Assembly (NCBI GenBank): GCA_030706405.1
Contig: JAUZOO010000001.1
Span: forward strand, 1-64,000
Origin: Bacteroidota bacterium
GTDB lineage: Bacteria > Bacteroidota > Bacteroidia > Bacteroidales > JAAUTT01
Direction of reading: 5' to 3'
Length of the DNA stretch: 64,000 bases
Positions 25,562 through 35,715 of this stretch are shown piece by piece. The position numbers and the translations under genes are program-made. The notes beneath the pieces were generated by a model. The model made no database searches. It was not told the origin of the DNA and worked only from the letters and a program-made list of their open reading frames with translations. Within the stretch, counting starts at the first letter, position 1. Each line of letters begins with the position of its first letter.

Positions 25562-25670
25562 AACAGCCACGTCATCACGACGTAGCTGTTCTTAAAATCT
25601 AAATCTCCAACTAAAATAACCATGAACCAATGACATTTTCAAAACAGCCACGGAACAAGCCATGTCTGTT
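25562..25670. promoter_or_regulatory. Two similar palindromes upstream of hydC
   Basis: AACAGC-C-ACGTC, five bases, GACGT-A-GCTGTT at 25562-25590 is a near-perfect hairpin. A second element at 25643-25670 begins with the same AACAGCCACG and ends with CTGTT, 81 bases away. They lie 81-190 bases before the hydC start and after the 3' end of the Lnb-like gene. They could be regulator sites, a leader structure, or terminator-like hairpins (each reads GGCTGTTTTG on the minus strand). The rest of the 370-base gap shows only a TACTTTTG -7-like box at 25716-25709 (minus strand). Confidence 0.5.
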
Positions 25671-25851
25671 CGCAATCATCACTGAAACATATATATTTTA
25701 TATTGGGTCAAAAGTATATCTACGATCACCCTAAAAAAAATTAAATCTATGTTTAGCCCGATTTGTAGTATAGAATAGAGAATTTTATCTACCGACCAGT
25801 CGTTTTAAAAACAAGAGGAGTAAAAACATGAAGCTCCATTATTACTGGTAT

Positions 25852-27033
25852 TTAGGCGCTTTTTACAACCATTTTCACCACCCTCACAACCAAAACCCCC
25901 ATCAATGCATAGGCAGCCGCAGGGATTTGCTGCTGAAAGATGAACGAAACAGGGATAAACATTGCAATCAATATTCCCAGGGCAAACATCAGCTTTCGGT
26001 GCCAATTGGGCTGTTTCTTTAGAAGAAGACTTGTGGCAACAATTACATTCAACGGATTGAGCCAAACAATATTCATATTTTTAAGCATTACCGAATGCCA
26101 TGTTTCCAGAGCCAAAGCCAGCAACAATAACCCGATAATCCCGGTTATAGAAAATAGTATAATATCGAACCATTGTGCATGACGATTTTTTTTATATCCC
26201 CAAATGCTACATCCTAAAACAATAAGAAAAGCAAACCAACAAATAAATGCAGGCGAAGTGACTTTATTTGGTTTTGGCAGTTCCAGTACTACTGGCAATA
26301 ATTGAACAGGAGCCTCGGCAAGAAAATGAGAACCTCCATTGCTTACAATCTTAGCATTCAAGTAGAGACTTTTATAATGTGCCGGCAGAAACATGTAATC
26401 GCGTAAACCGGCGATACTGTCGGCGCCCTTTCCCATCATAAGATCCATGCCAAAAGCAGTCCATGGCGAACTAACCAGACTTTCTTCAAGCAATTGGCGA
26501 AAACTTTCCGGCTTTTTAATAAACGTGGCATCATATACAATTTTGCCATCTACCGATTTTTCCACAATGTCGCGAATACGGGTGGCACAGTTATCACGAA
26601 AAAAATCATACCGATAGTAACGATTTTCGGGCAGATGATTGGTTTCGAGCTTATTTACAAGCTGCCATTTTTCCTTGTTGGTAAGGTTAAGCTTTTGCTG
26701 ATAAAGACCCTGACCTGTCATCCGGTATTCGTAAGTAAAATCTTCAAAACTTGTCTTTGATAGAAAATAAAGTAACCGTCCGAATGTAAATTTTGTATAA
26801 AAATTTGGTGTGGAAAAATCAAAGGTCCCATAATTATAAATAATGTCGTACCCAATAGATGGCGACGAAACACGAATGGCGCTATGTCCCCACGCCGAGT
26901 ACAATTCTTCACCGGGAGTGGCAGTCATCAGGTATATGCTGGCCGAATCGGTAGGATACTGGGCCTTGGCTGCAGATAAACGTAATGAAACCAACAAAAC
27001 AAATAATCCGAATAACTTCAATGACTTTCCCAT
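25852..27033 (-). CDS. DUF4105 / Lnb-type lipoprotein N-acyltransferase-like protein
   Basis: 393 residues from the ATG at 27033 (GKSLKLFGLFVLLVSLRLSAA signal region; a further ATG at 27063 is possible). The periplasmic DUF4105 domain (about 25-250) has SAWGHSAIRV, the YNYGTFDF block and the family cysteine motif FFRDNCATRIRDIV. Four membrane helices follow (about 265-393). The Bacteroidota members of this family include Lnb, which N-acylates lipoproteins in organisms without Lnt; assignment to that activity is by family resemblance only. Confidence 0.82.
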   Translation of the reverse strand: MGKSLKLFGLFVLLVSLRLSAAKAQYPTDSASIYLMTATPGEELYSAWGHSAIRVSSPSIGYDIIYNYGTFDFSTPNFYTKFTFGRLLYFLSKTSFEDFTYEYRMTGQGLYQQKLNLTNKEKWQLVNKLETNHLPENRYYRYDFFRDNCATRIRDIVEKSVDGKIVYDATFIKKPESFRQLLEESLVSSPWTAFGMDLMMGKGADSIAGLRDYMFLPAHYKSLYLNAKIVSNGGSHFLAEAPVQLLPVVLELPKPNKVTSPAFICWFAFLIVLGCSIWGYKKNRHAQWFDIILFSITGIIGLLLLALALETWHSVMLKNMNIVWLNPLNVIVATSLLLKKQPNWHRKLMFALGILIAMFIPVSFIFQQQIPAAAYALMGVLVVRVVKMVVKSA

Positions 27034-27107
27034 GATAAGGCTTTTAAAATCGCGTTCCCACAAAAGTCATAATTTTTTGCAGACTTCGAAATAAATGCTT
27101 GTGATTT

Positions 27108-27788
27108 TTACTCCAAACACCAGTCTATGGGAGTTTGTATGTGAACTTTTAAAAATTCGTTGGTCTGCGAAAAATGGTGGCAACCGAAAAATCCCCGCGA
27201 TGCTGATAATGGCGAAGGATGAGCAGCTTTTAATATAAGATGTTTGGAAGAATCTATAAGCGACTCTTTGGTACGGGCATTATTTCCCCAAAGAAGAAAA
27301 ACCAATCCATCGCGCTTTTTCGAAAGAGTTTCGATAACACAATCAGTAAATATTTCCCAGCCTTTGTTGTGGTGCGATAACGGCTGCCCTTCTCTTACGG
27401 TCAGCGTTGTATTTAGCAGGAAAACGCCTTGCTCCGCCCACTTTTCGAGATTCCCGTGAGACGGAATCGAAAAGCCCGAAACATCCTCACGAAGTTCTTT
27501 AAAAATATTAATCAGCGAACGAGGTACAGGAACATCTTTCGGAACAGAAAAACAAAGCCCATGGGCTTGTCCGGCACCGTGGTAAGGGTCCTGACCCAAA
27601 ATAACAACTTTTACGTCAGAGAAAGGATAGGAGAAAGCGTTAAAAATCAAATTGCGTGGTGGATAAACCGGGGCTGCATCGTATTCCTTTTCGAGGAAAG
27701 ACCGCAATTCAGCAAAATAGTTTTTTTTAAATTCAGATTTCAGAACAGTTTTCCAGCTCTGATGAAGCTTAAGGGCGATTTTTGCCAT
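27108..27788 (-). CDS. ung: Uracil-DNA glycosylase
   Basis: 226 residues, family 1 UDG, which removes uracil from DNA to start base excision repair. Signature GQDPYHGAGQAHGL holds the catalytic aspartate, and HPSPLSASRGFFG the catalytic histidine and DNA-intercalation loop. LLWGNNARTK forms the uracil pocket asparagine. Typical length. Confidence 0.96.
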   Translation of the reverse strand: MAKIALKLHQSWKTVLKSEFKKNYFAELRSFLEKEYDAAPVYPPRNLIFNAFSYPFSDVKVVILGQDPYHGAGQAHGLCFSVPKDVPVPRSLINIFKELREDVSGFSIPSHGNLEKWAEQGVFLLNTTLTVREGQPLSHHNKGWEIFTDCVIETLSKKRDGLVFLLWGNNARTKESLIDSSKHLILKAAHPSPLSASRGFFGCHHFSQTNEFLKVHIQTPIDWCLE

Positions 27789-27822
27789 TTATACGAAGTT
27801 ACAAACCAAATAATATGGCAAA

Positions 27823-29340
27823 TTATAAACGAGTGTTGATGGACAGAATCTCATCAATGTATTGACGGTTGTTTGCCAGACGCGGAACTTTATTTTGTCC
27901 GCCGAGCTTTCCTTTTTCCTTCATCCATTCAAAGAAAACACCTCGCTTCATCTTTCGAACAATAGGCATACGCAGCGTAACATTCTTATAACGTTTGGCT
28001 TCGTAATCCGAGTTTATAGAACAAAGAGCATTATCGAGCAGCGTAGTAAAATAATCGAGGTTTTCGGGTTCCTGTTCAAATTCGATAAGCCACTCGTGCG
28101 CCCCGTTGGTGTTATCGGTCATAAATACCGGGCCGGCTGTGTATTCGCGTATCGACGAATTTGTCTTTTCGCAAGCAATTTGCAAGGCTTTTTCAGCATT
28201 GTCAATAATCACTTCCTCGCCAAAAGCATTGATAAAATGACGGGTACGTCCCGAAATCTTAATCTTATGAGGGAATACGGAGGTGAAAATTACAGTATCC
28301 CCAATAATGTATCGCCACAATCCGGAATTAGTCGAAATGACTATGGCATAATTCTTCCCAATTTCAACCTTATCGATAGTCACTGCCTTAGGCGAATCCT
28401 TATGAAATTCGTCCATTGGTATGAACTCGTAAAAAATACCATAGTCGAGCATCAAAAGCATGTCGTCGGTGGCGGGGTCGTCCTGGATAGCAAAGAAGCC
28501 TTCGGAAGCATTGTAAGCTTCCATATAGTTCATTTTTTCGGAAGGAATGATTCGCTTAAACTGCTCGCGGTAAGGGGCAAAACTAACGCCGCCATGAGTA
28601 AACAGTTCGAGATTAGGCCATACATCAAGTAAATTGTTCTTTCCGGTATATTCGAGTATATGCTTAATCAGCACAAGGTTCCACGATGGCACACCGGCAA
28701 TGTTGGTTACATTTTCCCGGATTGTGGCCTCGGTTATCTTGGCAAGTTTTTCTTCCCATTTATCTAAAAGGGCAATTTCAGTTCTGGGCGTACGAATGAT
28801 ATCTACCCACCAAGGCACATTCTCGATTAGGATAGCCGATAAGTCGCCATAATACGATTGGTTGCTGAAATTATTAATCTGATGGCTTCCGCCCAGAGTG
28901 AGTCCTTTTCCGCTAAATATTTTGGTGTTTGGGTGAAGGTCTGTATAAATGGCCATGATGTCTTTTCCTCCGCGAAAATGACAATCTTCAAGGGTATCTT
29001 TGCTAACAGGAATAAACTTGCTCTTATCGCTGGTTGTTCCCGACGATTTGGCAAACCATTTAATTTCGCCCGGCCATAAAATGTTTTGCTCCCCTTCCCT
29101 AAGCCGGTTTATATAGCCTTTAATATCTTCGTAATCCTGCAACGGAACGTTATTCTGAAAATCCTCTACCGTCAGAATATTTTCGTAATAATGTTTTTTT
29201 CCCCACTCCGTATCCTTTGCTTTTTGAATGAGCTTTTGCAGGGTATCCTGCTGTACATTAAACGGGTACTGTCTAAAAAGCTCAATCTGGTGTATACGTT
29301 TAACATTTAGCCAGCTAATAATGGAGTTAATAATTTGCAT
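27823..29340 (-). CDS. GH3 family acyl-adenylate-forming protein
   Basis: 505 residues of the GH3 (auxin-responsive promoter) family, ANL-like enzymes that adenylate a carboxylate and often join it to an amino acid. Visible motifs: ATP loop KWFAKSSGTTSDKSKFIPV, LFTHGGVSF, YNASEGFFAIQ, and the hinge KISGRTRHFINAFGEE. Bacterial members have no established substrate. 16 bases after the aminotransferase gene in the same direction. Confidence 0.87.
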   Translation of the reverse strand: MQIINSIISWLNVKRIHQIELFRQYPFNVQQDTLQKLIQKAKDTEWGKKHYYENILTVEDFQNNVPLQDYEDIKGYINRLREGEQNILWPGEIKWFAKSSGTTSDKSKFIPVSKDTLEDCHFRGGKDIMAIYTDLHPNTKIFSGKGLTLGGSHQINNFSNQSYYGDLSAILIENVPWWVDIIRTPRTEIALLDKWEEKLAKITEATIRENVTNIAGVPSWNLVLIKHILEYTGKNNLLDVWPNLELFTHGGVSFAPYREQFKRIIPSEKMNYMEAYNASEGFFAIQDDPATDDMLLMLDYGIFYEFIPMDEFHKDSPKAVTIDKVEIGKNYAIVISTNSGLWRYIIGDTVIFTSVFPHKIKISGRTRHFINAFGEEVIIDNAEKALQIACEKTNSSIREYTAGPVFMTDNTNGAHEWLIEFEQEPENLDYFTTLLDNALCSINSDYEAKRYKNVTLRMPIVRKMKRGVFFEWMKEKGKLGGQNKVPRLANNRQYIDEILSINTRL

Positions 29341-29355
29341 GGATACGAAGTTAGG

Positions 29356-30492
29356 TTAAAGCGAATTTAGTATCTCGATGGCTTTTTTAAGAGTTTCGTC
29401 GGACTTGCCAAAGCAAACCCGAACACATTTCTGGTCGATTAAGTCATGAAAATAATAAGAAAGTGGCATCAATGCAAGCTTTTTGGTCTCCAATAAATAG
29501 TTGCAAAAATCACCTTCTTTGCCATCAAAAACGTCACTATAATTAAGTACTTGAAAATAAGTACCCTTCGATGGTGTAAACTTAAACTTGGTATCTTTTA
29601 GCCCATCAAGTAACAGGTCTCGCTTTGCCTGAAATTTCTCAACGATACCTTTAAATATTTCATCGTCCTCCAAAACACTGGAAAGAGCCACTTGTAATGG
29701 AGCATTTACAGAGTAAGAAAGCACATTGTGCAATTTTCTGAAATCGGCCATTATTTTGGCAGGGGCAAGACAATAGGCAAGTTTCCATCCTTCTACATGC
29801 AACGCTTTTCCAAACGATGATATAATCATCGTTTGCTCTGCAACTTTTGGAAAACGAGCCACACTAAGGTGTTCGATTCCGTCAAAAACAATCTGATGAA
29901 ACGATTCGTCGCTTAAAATAATAATTTTGGTCCCATTGATAATCTTCGCCAGTTTTTCCATATCGGTGACCGAAAATACCGAACCGGTAGGAAAATTGGG
30001 CGAGTTAATGATAATCATCTTTGTACGACTATTGATAACTTTCTGAACCTCATCCCAATCGATGTGAAAATCAGGTTGTTTAAGTTGAATGTATACAGGC
30101 CGACCTCCGTTAGCCATAATCATTAAATCGTAAACATAAAATGCCGGTTCAAAAATAATGACTTCGTCGCCCTCGCGGATAAGTGAAGAAATAGCCGTAG
30201 ATACCGCTTGCGAAATACCTGCTGTAATGGTGATTTCGCTATGCGCGTCATAGGTGTATGCAAATTCCTTCATTACAAATTGCGAAATGTTCTTACGCAA
30301 TTGCAAATAGCCATTCAGGTCGGTATAATTATTAAAGCCCTTAGTTAAGGCGTGAGTAGCTGCTTTTAGCAATTTTCCCGAAGGTAAAAGATCCGTGTCT
30401 TCATTTGCTAAATTGATAAAATCGCTGTAACCTAATTCCGACAAACCACTCAAATATGCAATACCCGGGTGATTTCGTTTTATATTCGTCAT
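29356..30492 (-). CDS. PLP-dependent class I/II aminotransferase
   Basis: 378 residues, fold type I. PLP motifs: TAGISQAVSTAISSL, NSPNFPTGSVFS, ILSDESFHQIVFDG (aspartate on the pyridine nitrogen), SSFGKALHVEGWKLAY (Schiff-base lysine) and RVCFGKSDETL (carboxylate arginine). The layout resembles methionine/aromatic (YbdL-like) aminotransferases; exact substrate uncertain. It precedes the GH3 gene, possibly in one transcript. Confidence 0.88.
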   Translation of the reverse strand: MTNIKRNHPGIAYLSGLSELGYSDFINLANEDTDLLPSGKLLKAATHALTKGFNNYTDLNGYLQLRKNISQFVMKEFAYTYDAHSEITITAGISQAVSTAISSLIREGDEVIIFEPAFYVYDLMIMANGGRPVYIQLKQPDFHIDWDEVQKVINSRTKMIIINSPNFPTGSVFSVTDMEKLAKIINGTKIIILSDESFHQIVFDGIEHLSVARFPKVAEQTMIISSFGKALHVEGWKLAYCLAPAKIMADFRKLHNVLSYSVNAPLQVALSSVLEDDEIFKGIVEKFQAKRDLLLDGLKDTKFKFTPSKGTYFQVLNYSDVFDGKEGDFCNYLLETKKLALMPLSYYFHDLIDQKCVRVCFGKSDETLKKAIEILNSL

Positions 30493-30677
30493 GCGCTAAA
30501 CTTTGTATCCTTTAAATTACCTAAAGTTAGTTAAGAAAAGCTAACTGTAATACTCTATTCTTAATAACCAATCAAATTTAATCCGATATTTATAAACATA
30601 AACAATGCCAAATAATACAAAACGTAAAATTTGGCATTGCTTATGACAAACCGTCGGGACGGCTTATACTTTATCTA

Positions 30678-31727
30678 TTAAAGAATTAACATCGCATCAC
30701 CATAGGTCCCGAAGCGATACTTCTCTTTTATGGCTACTTTGTAGGCTTCAAAAAGGGCATCATAACCGGCAAAAGCCGAAACCATCATTAAAAGTGTTGA
30801 CAACGGCAGATGAAAATTGGTAATCATCCGGTTAGGAATGCTGAACTCGTACGGAGGAAAAATAAATTTATTGGTCCATCCGTCGTAAGGTTTCAGACGT
30901 TTGGTAGTTGATACCGAACTTTCGAGGGTACGGAGAACCGTTGTTCCTACCGCGCAGATATTGGAATGGCGTTCCAACCCTTCGTTAATGATGTCAACAG
31001 CATCTTCTCCGATAATAATGCGTTCGGAGTCCATCTTATGCTTGGTGAGGTCCTCAACATCTACGGTGCGGAAATTACCGAGCCCAACGTGAAGGGTAAT
31101 CTCAGAAAAATGTACACCTTTTATTTCAAGACGTTTGAGAAGTTCTCGACTAAAATGTAAGCCTGCAGTAGGCGCAGCCACAGCTCCTTCATGCTTCGCA
31201 AATACAGTTTGATAGCGCTCGCGGTCTTCAGGAACTACATCGCGTTTAATAAATTTAGGCAACGGAGTTTCTCCCAAACGGTAAAGTGTTGACTTAAACT
31301 CATCGTAATCGCCATCGAAAAGGAACCTAAGGGTTCGTCCACGCGATGTGGTATTATCGATTACTTCGGCAACTAAAATATCGTTTTCGCCAAAGTATAA
31401 TTTGTTTCCAATACGGATTTTACGAGCGGGGTCAACCAGCACGTCCCACAGGCGTTGTTCGCGGTTTAACTCACGAAGGAGGAACACCTCAATTTCGGCA
31501 CCGGTTTTTTCCTTGTTCCCATACAAACGGGCTGGAAATACTTTGGTATTGTTAAGTACCATTACATCGCCTTCTTCAAAGTAATCGATAATTTCCTTGA
31601 AGACCTTATGTTCAATTTTACCGGTATCCTTATGCAATACCATCAATCGCGATTCATCGCGATTTTCGGTAGGAAACTTGGCAATCAGATCCAACGGCAA
31701 ATTAAATTTGTATTGCGATAACTTCAT
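30678..31727 (-). CDS. queA: S-adenosylmethionine:tRNA ribosyltransferase-isomerase
   Basis: 349 residues. It makes epoxyqueuosine in tRNA by transferring the ribosyl part of SAM. The family blocks are intact: [57 protein letters not shown] and [18 protein letters not shown]. Last gene of the ftsX-DUF3098-uppP-truB-queA series, 57 bases after truB. Confidence 0.95.
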   Translation of the reverse strand: MKLSQYKFNLPLDLIAKFPTENRDESRLMVLHKDTGKIEHKVFKEIIDYFEEGDVMVLNNTKVFPARLYGNKEKTGAEIEVFLLRELNREQRLWDVLVDPARKIRIGNKLYFGENDILVAEVIDNTTSRGRTLRFLFDGDYDEFKSTLYRLGETPLPKFIKRDVVPEDRERYQTVFAKHEGAVAAPTAGLHFSRELLKRLEIKGVHFSEITLHVGLGNFRTVDVEDLTKHKMDSERIIIGEDAVDIINEGLERHSNICAVGTTVLRTLESSVSTTKRLKPYDGWTNKFIFPPYEFSIPNRMITNFHLPLSTLLMMVSAFAGYDALFEAYKVAIKEKYRFGTYGDAMLIL

Positions 31728-31784
31728 AAGTATTATATATATTATATATTTTGGGTTTCTTTATACAGACACTTTCTCTAAAAG

Positions 31785-32468
31785 TTACAAAAGTGCTAAT
31801 TTATTTTCAAATTCTTCTACAGACATCGCATTATTTAAATTATAATTGCCTATGGCAGTTCGTTGTAACGAAATCATGCAGGCTCCGCTGTTAAGACGCT
31901 CTCCTATATCACGCACCAACGACCGGATATAGGTACCTTTACTGCACTTTACCCGGATGATGACTTCGGGCATGTTAAATTCGACAATCTCAATCTCATT
32001 AATCGAAATTCGGTTTGGCCTCATCTCCACAGCCTGACCTTTACGCGCATATTCATAAGCCCGTTTTCCATCGATGAATTTGGCTGAGAACACCGGCGGA
32101 ATTTGGTCGGATTCCCCTAAAAATGTACTTAATATATCTTCAACCAGTTCTCTCGAAATATGATCGGTCGGATACTCGTTATCATATTCAGTTTCAAGGT
32201 CAAACGATGGAGTCGTTTTTCCGAGAAGGATACCGGCGATGTATTCTTTCTCCTGATCCTGAAAAGTATTAATCTGCTTGGTAGCCCGCCCGGTACAAAT
32301 AATCATAAGCCCCGAAGCCAAAGGATCGAGGGTGCCGGCATGTCCAACCTTAATTTTTCCCAAATTGCACTTAACTTTAACCATTCTTCGCACTTTTTTT
32401 ACTAGATCGAACGAAGTCCAACGGTATGGTTTATTGAAAACAAGAACCTCTCCTTCTACAAAATTCAC
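31785..32468 (-). CDS. truB: tRNA pseudouridine(55) synthase
   Basis: TruB modifies U55 of the tRNA T-loop. Motifs: VFNKPYRWTSF, KVGHAGTLDPLASGLM (catalytic aspartate), IPPVFSAKFIDGKRAYEYAR and CSKGTYIRSLVRDIG. I prefer the GTG start at 32468 (227 residues): family resemblance begins at NFVEGEVLVFNKP and this leaves a 23-base gap to uppP. An ATG at 32522 would add 18 residues and overlap uppP by 31 bases. Confidence 0.94.
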   Translation of the reverse strand: MNFVEGEVLVFNKPYRWTSFDLVKKVRRMVKVKCNLGKIKVGHAGTLDPLASGLMIICTGRATKQINTFQDQEKEYIAGILLGKTTPSFDLETEYDNEYPTDHISRELVEDILSTFLGESDQIPPVFSAKFIDGKRAYEYARKGQAVEMRPNRISINEIEIVEFNMPEVIIRVKCSKGTYIRSLVRDIGERLNSGACMISLQRTAIGNYNLNNAMSVEEFENKLALL

Positions 32469-32491
32469 AGGCAATATTATTAATTCGGGGA

Positions 32492-33331
32492 TTACTTTAA
32501 TATATCCAAACTGATTCCGCAAAAAGCAAGAATAAGAATTACCAGTCCAACCACAATGCGGTAATAACCAAACAATTTGAACCCATATTTGGTGAGATAG
32601 CTAATAAATCCTTTAATAGCTAGCATGGCAACGATAAAAGCCACTACATTACCCGTTAATAAGACGAGAATATTACCACTGTTTATTGATTTATAAGTCT
32701 TAAGCAATTCGAAGACTGTAGCTGCAAACATGGTAGGTACTGCAAGAAAAAACGAAAATTCTGCAGCATTTTTTCTGTCGAGTTTTTGAGCCAAACCTCC
32801 AATGATGGTTGCTGCCGACCGCGATACCCCGGGAATCATAGCGATGACCTGAAAAACCCCTATTTTAAAAGCTTTGGGGTAAGTTACCTGTTGGTCTTCT
32901 CCCGGTTTTTTAAACCAATTATCGACAAACAGAAGGATGATACCACCCAATACCAACGAAACAGCGACTACAACTACATTTTCGAGCAAATTATCAATCT
33001 GCTTTTTAAACAACAATCCAAAAAATGCGGCAGGAAGAAACGCAACAATAAGTTTAAGGTAAAAATCGAAAGCAGTCGAAAACCTTTCCCACACGGGTGC
33101 CGCTTTATCTACCTTCTGGGCATAAACCGGCTCAAGAAACCGTTTCCAATAAAGGATAATAACCGACAAAATAGCCCCAAACTGAATGTTAACCGTAAAA
33201 AGTTTTACAAATTCGGTACTCTCAATACCTAACACCTTCTGGGCAATAATCATGTGTCCAGTGGAAGAAACAGGCAAAAATTCGGTTATACCTTCTACTA
33301 TGGCAATAATAATTGCCTGTATGTAATTCAT
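32492..33331 (-). CDS. uppP: Undecaprenyl-diphosphatase
   Basis: 279 residues, BacA/UppP family membrane phosphatase that recycles the undecaprenyl carrier of peptidoglycan and glycan synthesis. Motifs [16 protein letters not shown] and [13 protein letters not shown] mark the active site; about eight membrane spans. Carrier recycling fits with the glycan operon at 4.3-10.2 kb but the genes are not linked. Confidence 0.95.
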   Translation of the reverse strand: MNYIQAIIIAIVEGITEFLPVSSTGHMIIAQKVLGIESTEFVKLFTVNIQFGAILSVIILYWKRFLEPVYAQKVDKAAPVWERFSTAFDFYLKLIVAFLPAAFFGLLFKKQIDNLLENVVVVAVSLVLGGIILLFVDNWFKKPGEDQQVTYPKAFKIGVFQVIAMIPGVSRSAATIIGGLAQKLDRKNAAEFSFFLAVPTMFAATVFELLKTYKSINSGNILVLLTGNVVAFIVAMLAIKGFISYLTKYGFKLFGYYRIVVGLVILILAFCGISLDILK

Positions 33332-33350
33332 CTAATAATCTTTACTAATT

Positions 33351-33614
33351 TTATTTACCTTCGGTTTGTTTAGGTTTCCGCATAATTGCCCAGATTTCGA
33401 ATGTAAACCCGGCCAATACAACCAAAGGGGCCATAGTAATACGCTGAGTGCTGAACATCTCCTTATTAAAAACATTGGGATCACTGGAGCCCCCTCCAAT
33501 CATCAGCAAAAAGCCAACAACGATAATTCCCAAACCAAGAAGCATAAATTTGTAATTTTCTTTGCTTATCGCAAATTGAGAATCGTTAACGATCTCATTT
33601 TTTTTATCGGCCAT
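33351..33614 (-). CDS. DUF3098 small membrane protein
   Basis: 87 residues with two membrane spans (about 24-41 and 62-78) and a NYKFMLLGLGIIVVGFLLM block typical of DUF3098. It is found between ftsX and uppP throughout Bacteroidota; function unknown. 13 bases after ftsX. Confidence 0.88.
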   Translation of the reverse strand: MADKKNEIVNDSQFAISKENYKFMLLGLGIIVVGFLLMIGGGSSDPNVFNKEMFSTQRITMAPLVVLAGFTFEIWAIMRKPKQTEGK

Positions 33615-33627
33615 ATTCTATTATAAT

Positions 33628-34506
33628 TTAATAATATAAATCGTCGTTACGTAATTTAAGAGATTTATTTACCGCAAACCAGGTAGATACAATGTTAATG
33701 ATAATACCAATTGCCAAAAGTACAACGCACAAAATGGCTATTGATTCGGGGTTTGTCAGTTTTACGATGTCGTCAAGTTGTTTCTCAGCCCAAAAAAGGG
33801 TTAGGACAATCAACCCGGTAGCTACGGCTGCCCCGTAAATTCCGTTTAAAAAGCTGCGCCAGAGAAAAGGTTTGCGAATAAACGAATTGGTAGCACCAAC
33901 CAGTTGCATGGTGTTGATAACAAAACGTTTCGAATAAATAGAAAGACGTATCGTGTTGTTAATAAGAAAGATTGCCACAATCAAGAGTAACCCACTAAAT
34001 AGAAGTATGGCAAGGCTTATCCTTCGGATGTTTTCGTTTATGAGGTGAACCAACGACTTTTGATAGTGAACTTCCTTAATCTGTTCGTACTTCTTTAGAT
34101 CCTTTTCAATCATCGATATACTGTCCGTATTGGCATAAGCGGCATATAGCTTCACTTCAATCGACGATAGCAACGGGTTATAACCCAAAAAACTTACAAA
34201 ATCCTCCCCAAGTTCCTTCTGAAACTCGCGGGCAGCACGTTCCTTGGTGATATATTCTGTGGATTTGATATAGCGACGGGCATCGAGGTTTTTTTGCAAT
34301 CGCAATATATCAGCCTCGTTTACAGTTTCTTTAAGGATTACCGAGAATCCGATATTCTCTTTTACAAGGATTGAAATTTGCCGGGTGTTGAGTAAAAGTA
34401 TTCCAATTAATCCGAGCATAAATAAAACCAGAGAAATAGAAATAACAGAAGTGATGTACGAACTTCGCAAACGCCGTTTCAAACTTCTTGATTCTCTTGA
34501 CTTCAT
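33628..34506 (-). CDS. ftsX: Cell division protein FtsX
   Basis: 292 residues: a cytoplasmic N-terminal tail, one membrane helix (about 17-40), a periplasmic domain (45-160) and three C-terminal helices, as in FtsX, the membrane partner of FtsE that activates peptidoglycan hydrolases at division. TMQLVGATNSFIRKPF is the conserved coupling segment. ftsE is not in the window. First gene of its cluster. Confidence 0.92.
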   Translation of the reverse strand: MKSRESRSLKRRLRSSYITSVISISLVLFMLGLIGILLLNTRQISILVKENIGFSVILKETVNEADILRLQKNLDARRYIKSTEYITKERAAREFQKELGEDFVSFLGYNPLLSSIEVKLYAAYANTDSISMIEKDLKKYEQIKEVHYQKSLVHLINENIRRISLAILLFSGLLLIVAIFLINNTIRLSIYSKRFVINTMQLVGATNSFIRKPFLWRSFLNGIYGAAVATGLIVLTLFWAEKQLDDIVKLTNPESIAILCVVLLAIGIIINIVSTWFAVNKSLKLRNDDLYY

Positions 34507-34594
34507 CGTTAATTTAATATTCGTGCAAAAGTATTAAATAATTTTTTAGAATCGGTGCGAAATAGTTAATAAAAACGAAGCTTTGCTCCGGGTA

Positions 34595-34622
34595 TAAAAA
34601 AGCCCCTCCGAAAAGGGGCCTG
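34595..34622 (-). terminator. Terminator after ilvE
   Basis: On the minus strand AGGCCCCT, loop TTTCGG, AGGGGCT, then six Ts. It lies directly after the ilvE stop codon and before ftsX. Confidence 0.88.
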
Positions 34623-34630
34623 TTTTATAT

Positions 34631-35650
34631 CTATTCGATGATAGTAACCCAACCGAAGGGGTCGGGAATATTACCGTATTGAATTCCCACCAACTGTTCG
34701 TATAATTTTACCGAAATCGGTCCGGGTTCATTATCCTTACACAACTGGTACGTTATATTATTTTCAATATCAACCACTTTTGCGATAGGGCTGATTACAG
34801 CAGCAGTACCACAGGCTCCAGCCTCTTCAAAAGTAGCCAGTTCTTCAACTGCTATCTTCCGACGTTCAACCTTTAAACCGATATGTTCAGCAAGTTGTAT
34901 CAGACTCAGATTAGTGATTGATGGCAATATACTGTGCGATTTTGGCGTGATATAGGTATTATCCTTAATTGCAAAGAAATTGGCAGTACCAGCTTCATCA
35001 ATATATTTTTTTTCGCGGGCATCAAGGTATAACGATACCGAAAAACCAAGCGCATGAGCCTTATCCTGAGCCGGAAGGCTAGCCGCATAATTACCGCCAA
35101 CCTTAATGTGGCCGGTACCCAGCGGAGCAGCGCGGTCTGTTTCCCGCTCAATAACCACATCAATAGGGGTAAATCCTTTTTTGTAGTATGGCCCTACAGG
35201 GGTTACGAACATAATAAGCAGAAATTCATCGGCAGGGTTAACGCCTACCTGCGCACCGGTGCCAATAAGCAATGGCCGGATATAGAGGGTGGCTCCCGAC
35301 TCGTAAGGCGGAACAAATTCTTTATTGAGGTGGACTACAGTTTCTACAGCTTTTATAAATAGATCGACCGGAGGTTCGGCCATACGGATGTATTTGGCAG
35401 TGCCGGCCATACGTTTTGCATTTTCTTCGACCCGGAACACCCGGACTTTACCGTCTTTGCCGCGATATGCTTTCAATCCTTCAAAAGCTTCCTGTCCATA
35501 ATGCAGACAAGTAGCTGCCATGTGCATGTTGATATATTCCGACGAGCTTATCTCAAGTTCGCCCCAAGCCCCGTTACGATAATAACATCGAACATTGTAG
35601 TTGGTTTTAATATATCCGAATGGCAAATTTTTCCAATCTAAATTAACCAT
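34631..35650 (-). CDS. ilvE: Branched-chain amino acid aminotransferase
   Basis: 339 residues, fold type IV PLP enzyme of the type II BCAT group. It interconverts valine, leucine and isoleucine with their keto acids. The Schiff-base lysine is in GTGHIKVGGNYAAS; other blocks are YGQEAFEGLKAYRG, RPLLIGTGAQVGV and EEAGACGTAAVISPI. Single-gene unit. Confidence 0.94.
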   Translation of the reverse strand: MVNLDWKNLPFGYIKTNYNVRCYYRNGAWGELEISSSEYINMHMAATCLHYGQEAFEGLKAYRGKDGKVRVFRVEENAKRMAGTAKYIRMAEPPVDLFIKAVETVVHLNKEFVPPYESGATLYIRPLLIGTGAQVGVNPADEFLLIMFVTPVGPYYKKGFTPIDVVIERETDRAAPLGTGHIKVGGNYAASLPAQDKAHALGFSVSLYLDAREKKYIDEAGTANFFAIKDNTYITPKSHSILPSITNLSLIQLAEHIGLKVERRKIAVEELATFEEAGACGTAAVISPIAKVVDIENNITYQLCKDNEPGPISVKLYEQLVGIQYGNIPDPFGWVTIIE

Positions 35651-35715
35651 GACCTGTGATTTATAAAATATGAGCTACAAAGTTAACGATTTAGACCTAC
35701 CCTTTTATTGGATAA

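Noticed and set aside
27862-28632. 256-codon plus-strand frame opposite the GH3 gene
   Set aside because: Shadow of a well supported gene on the other strand.
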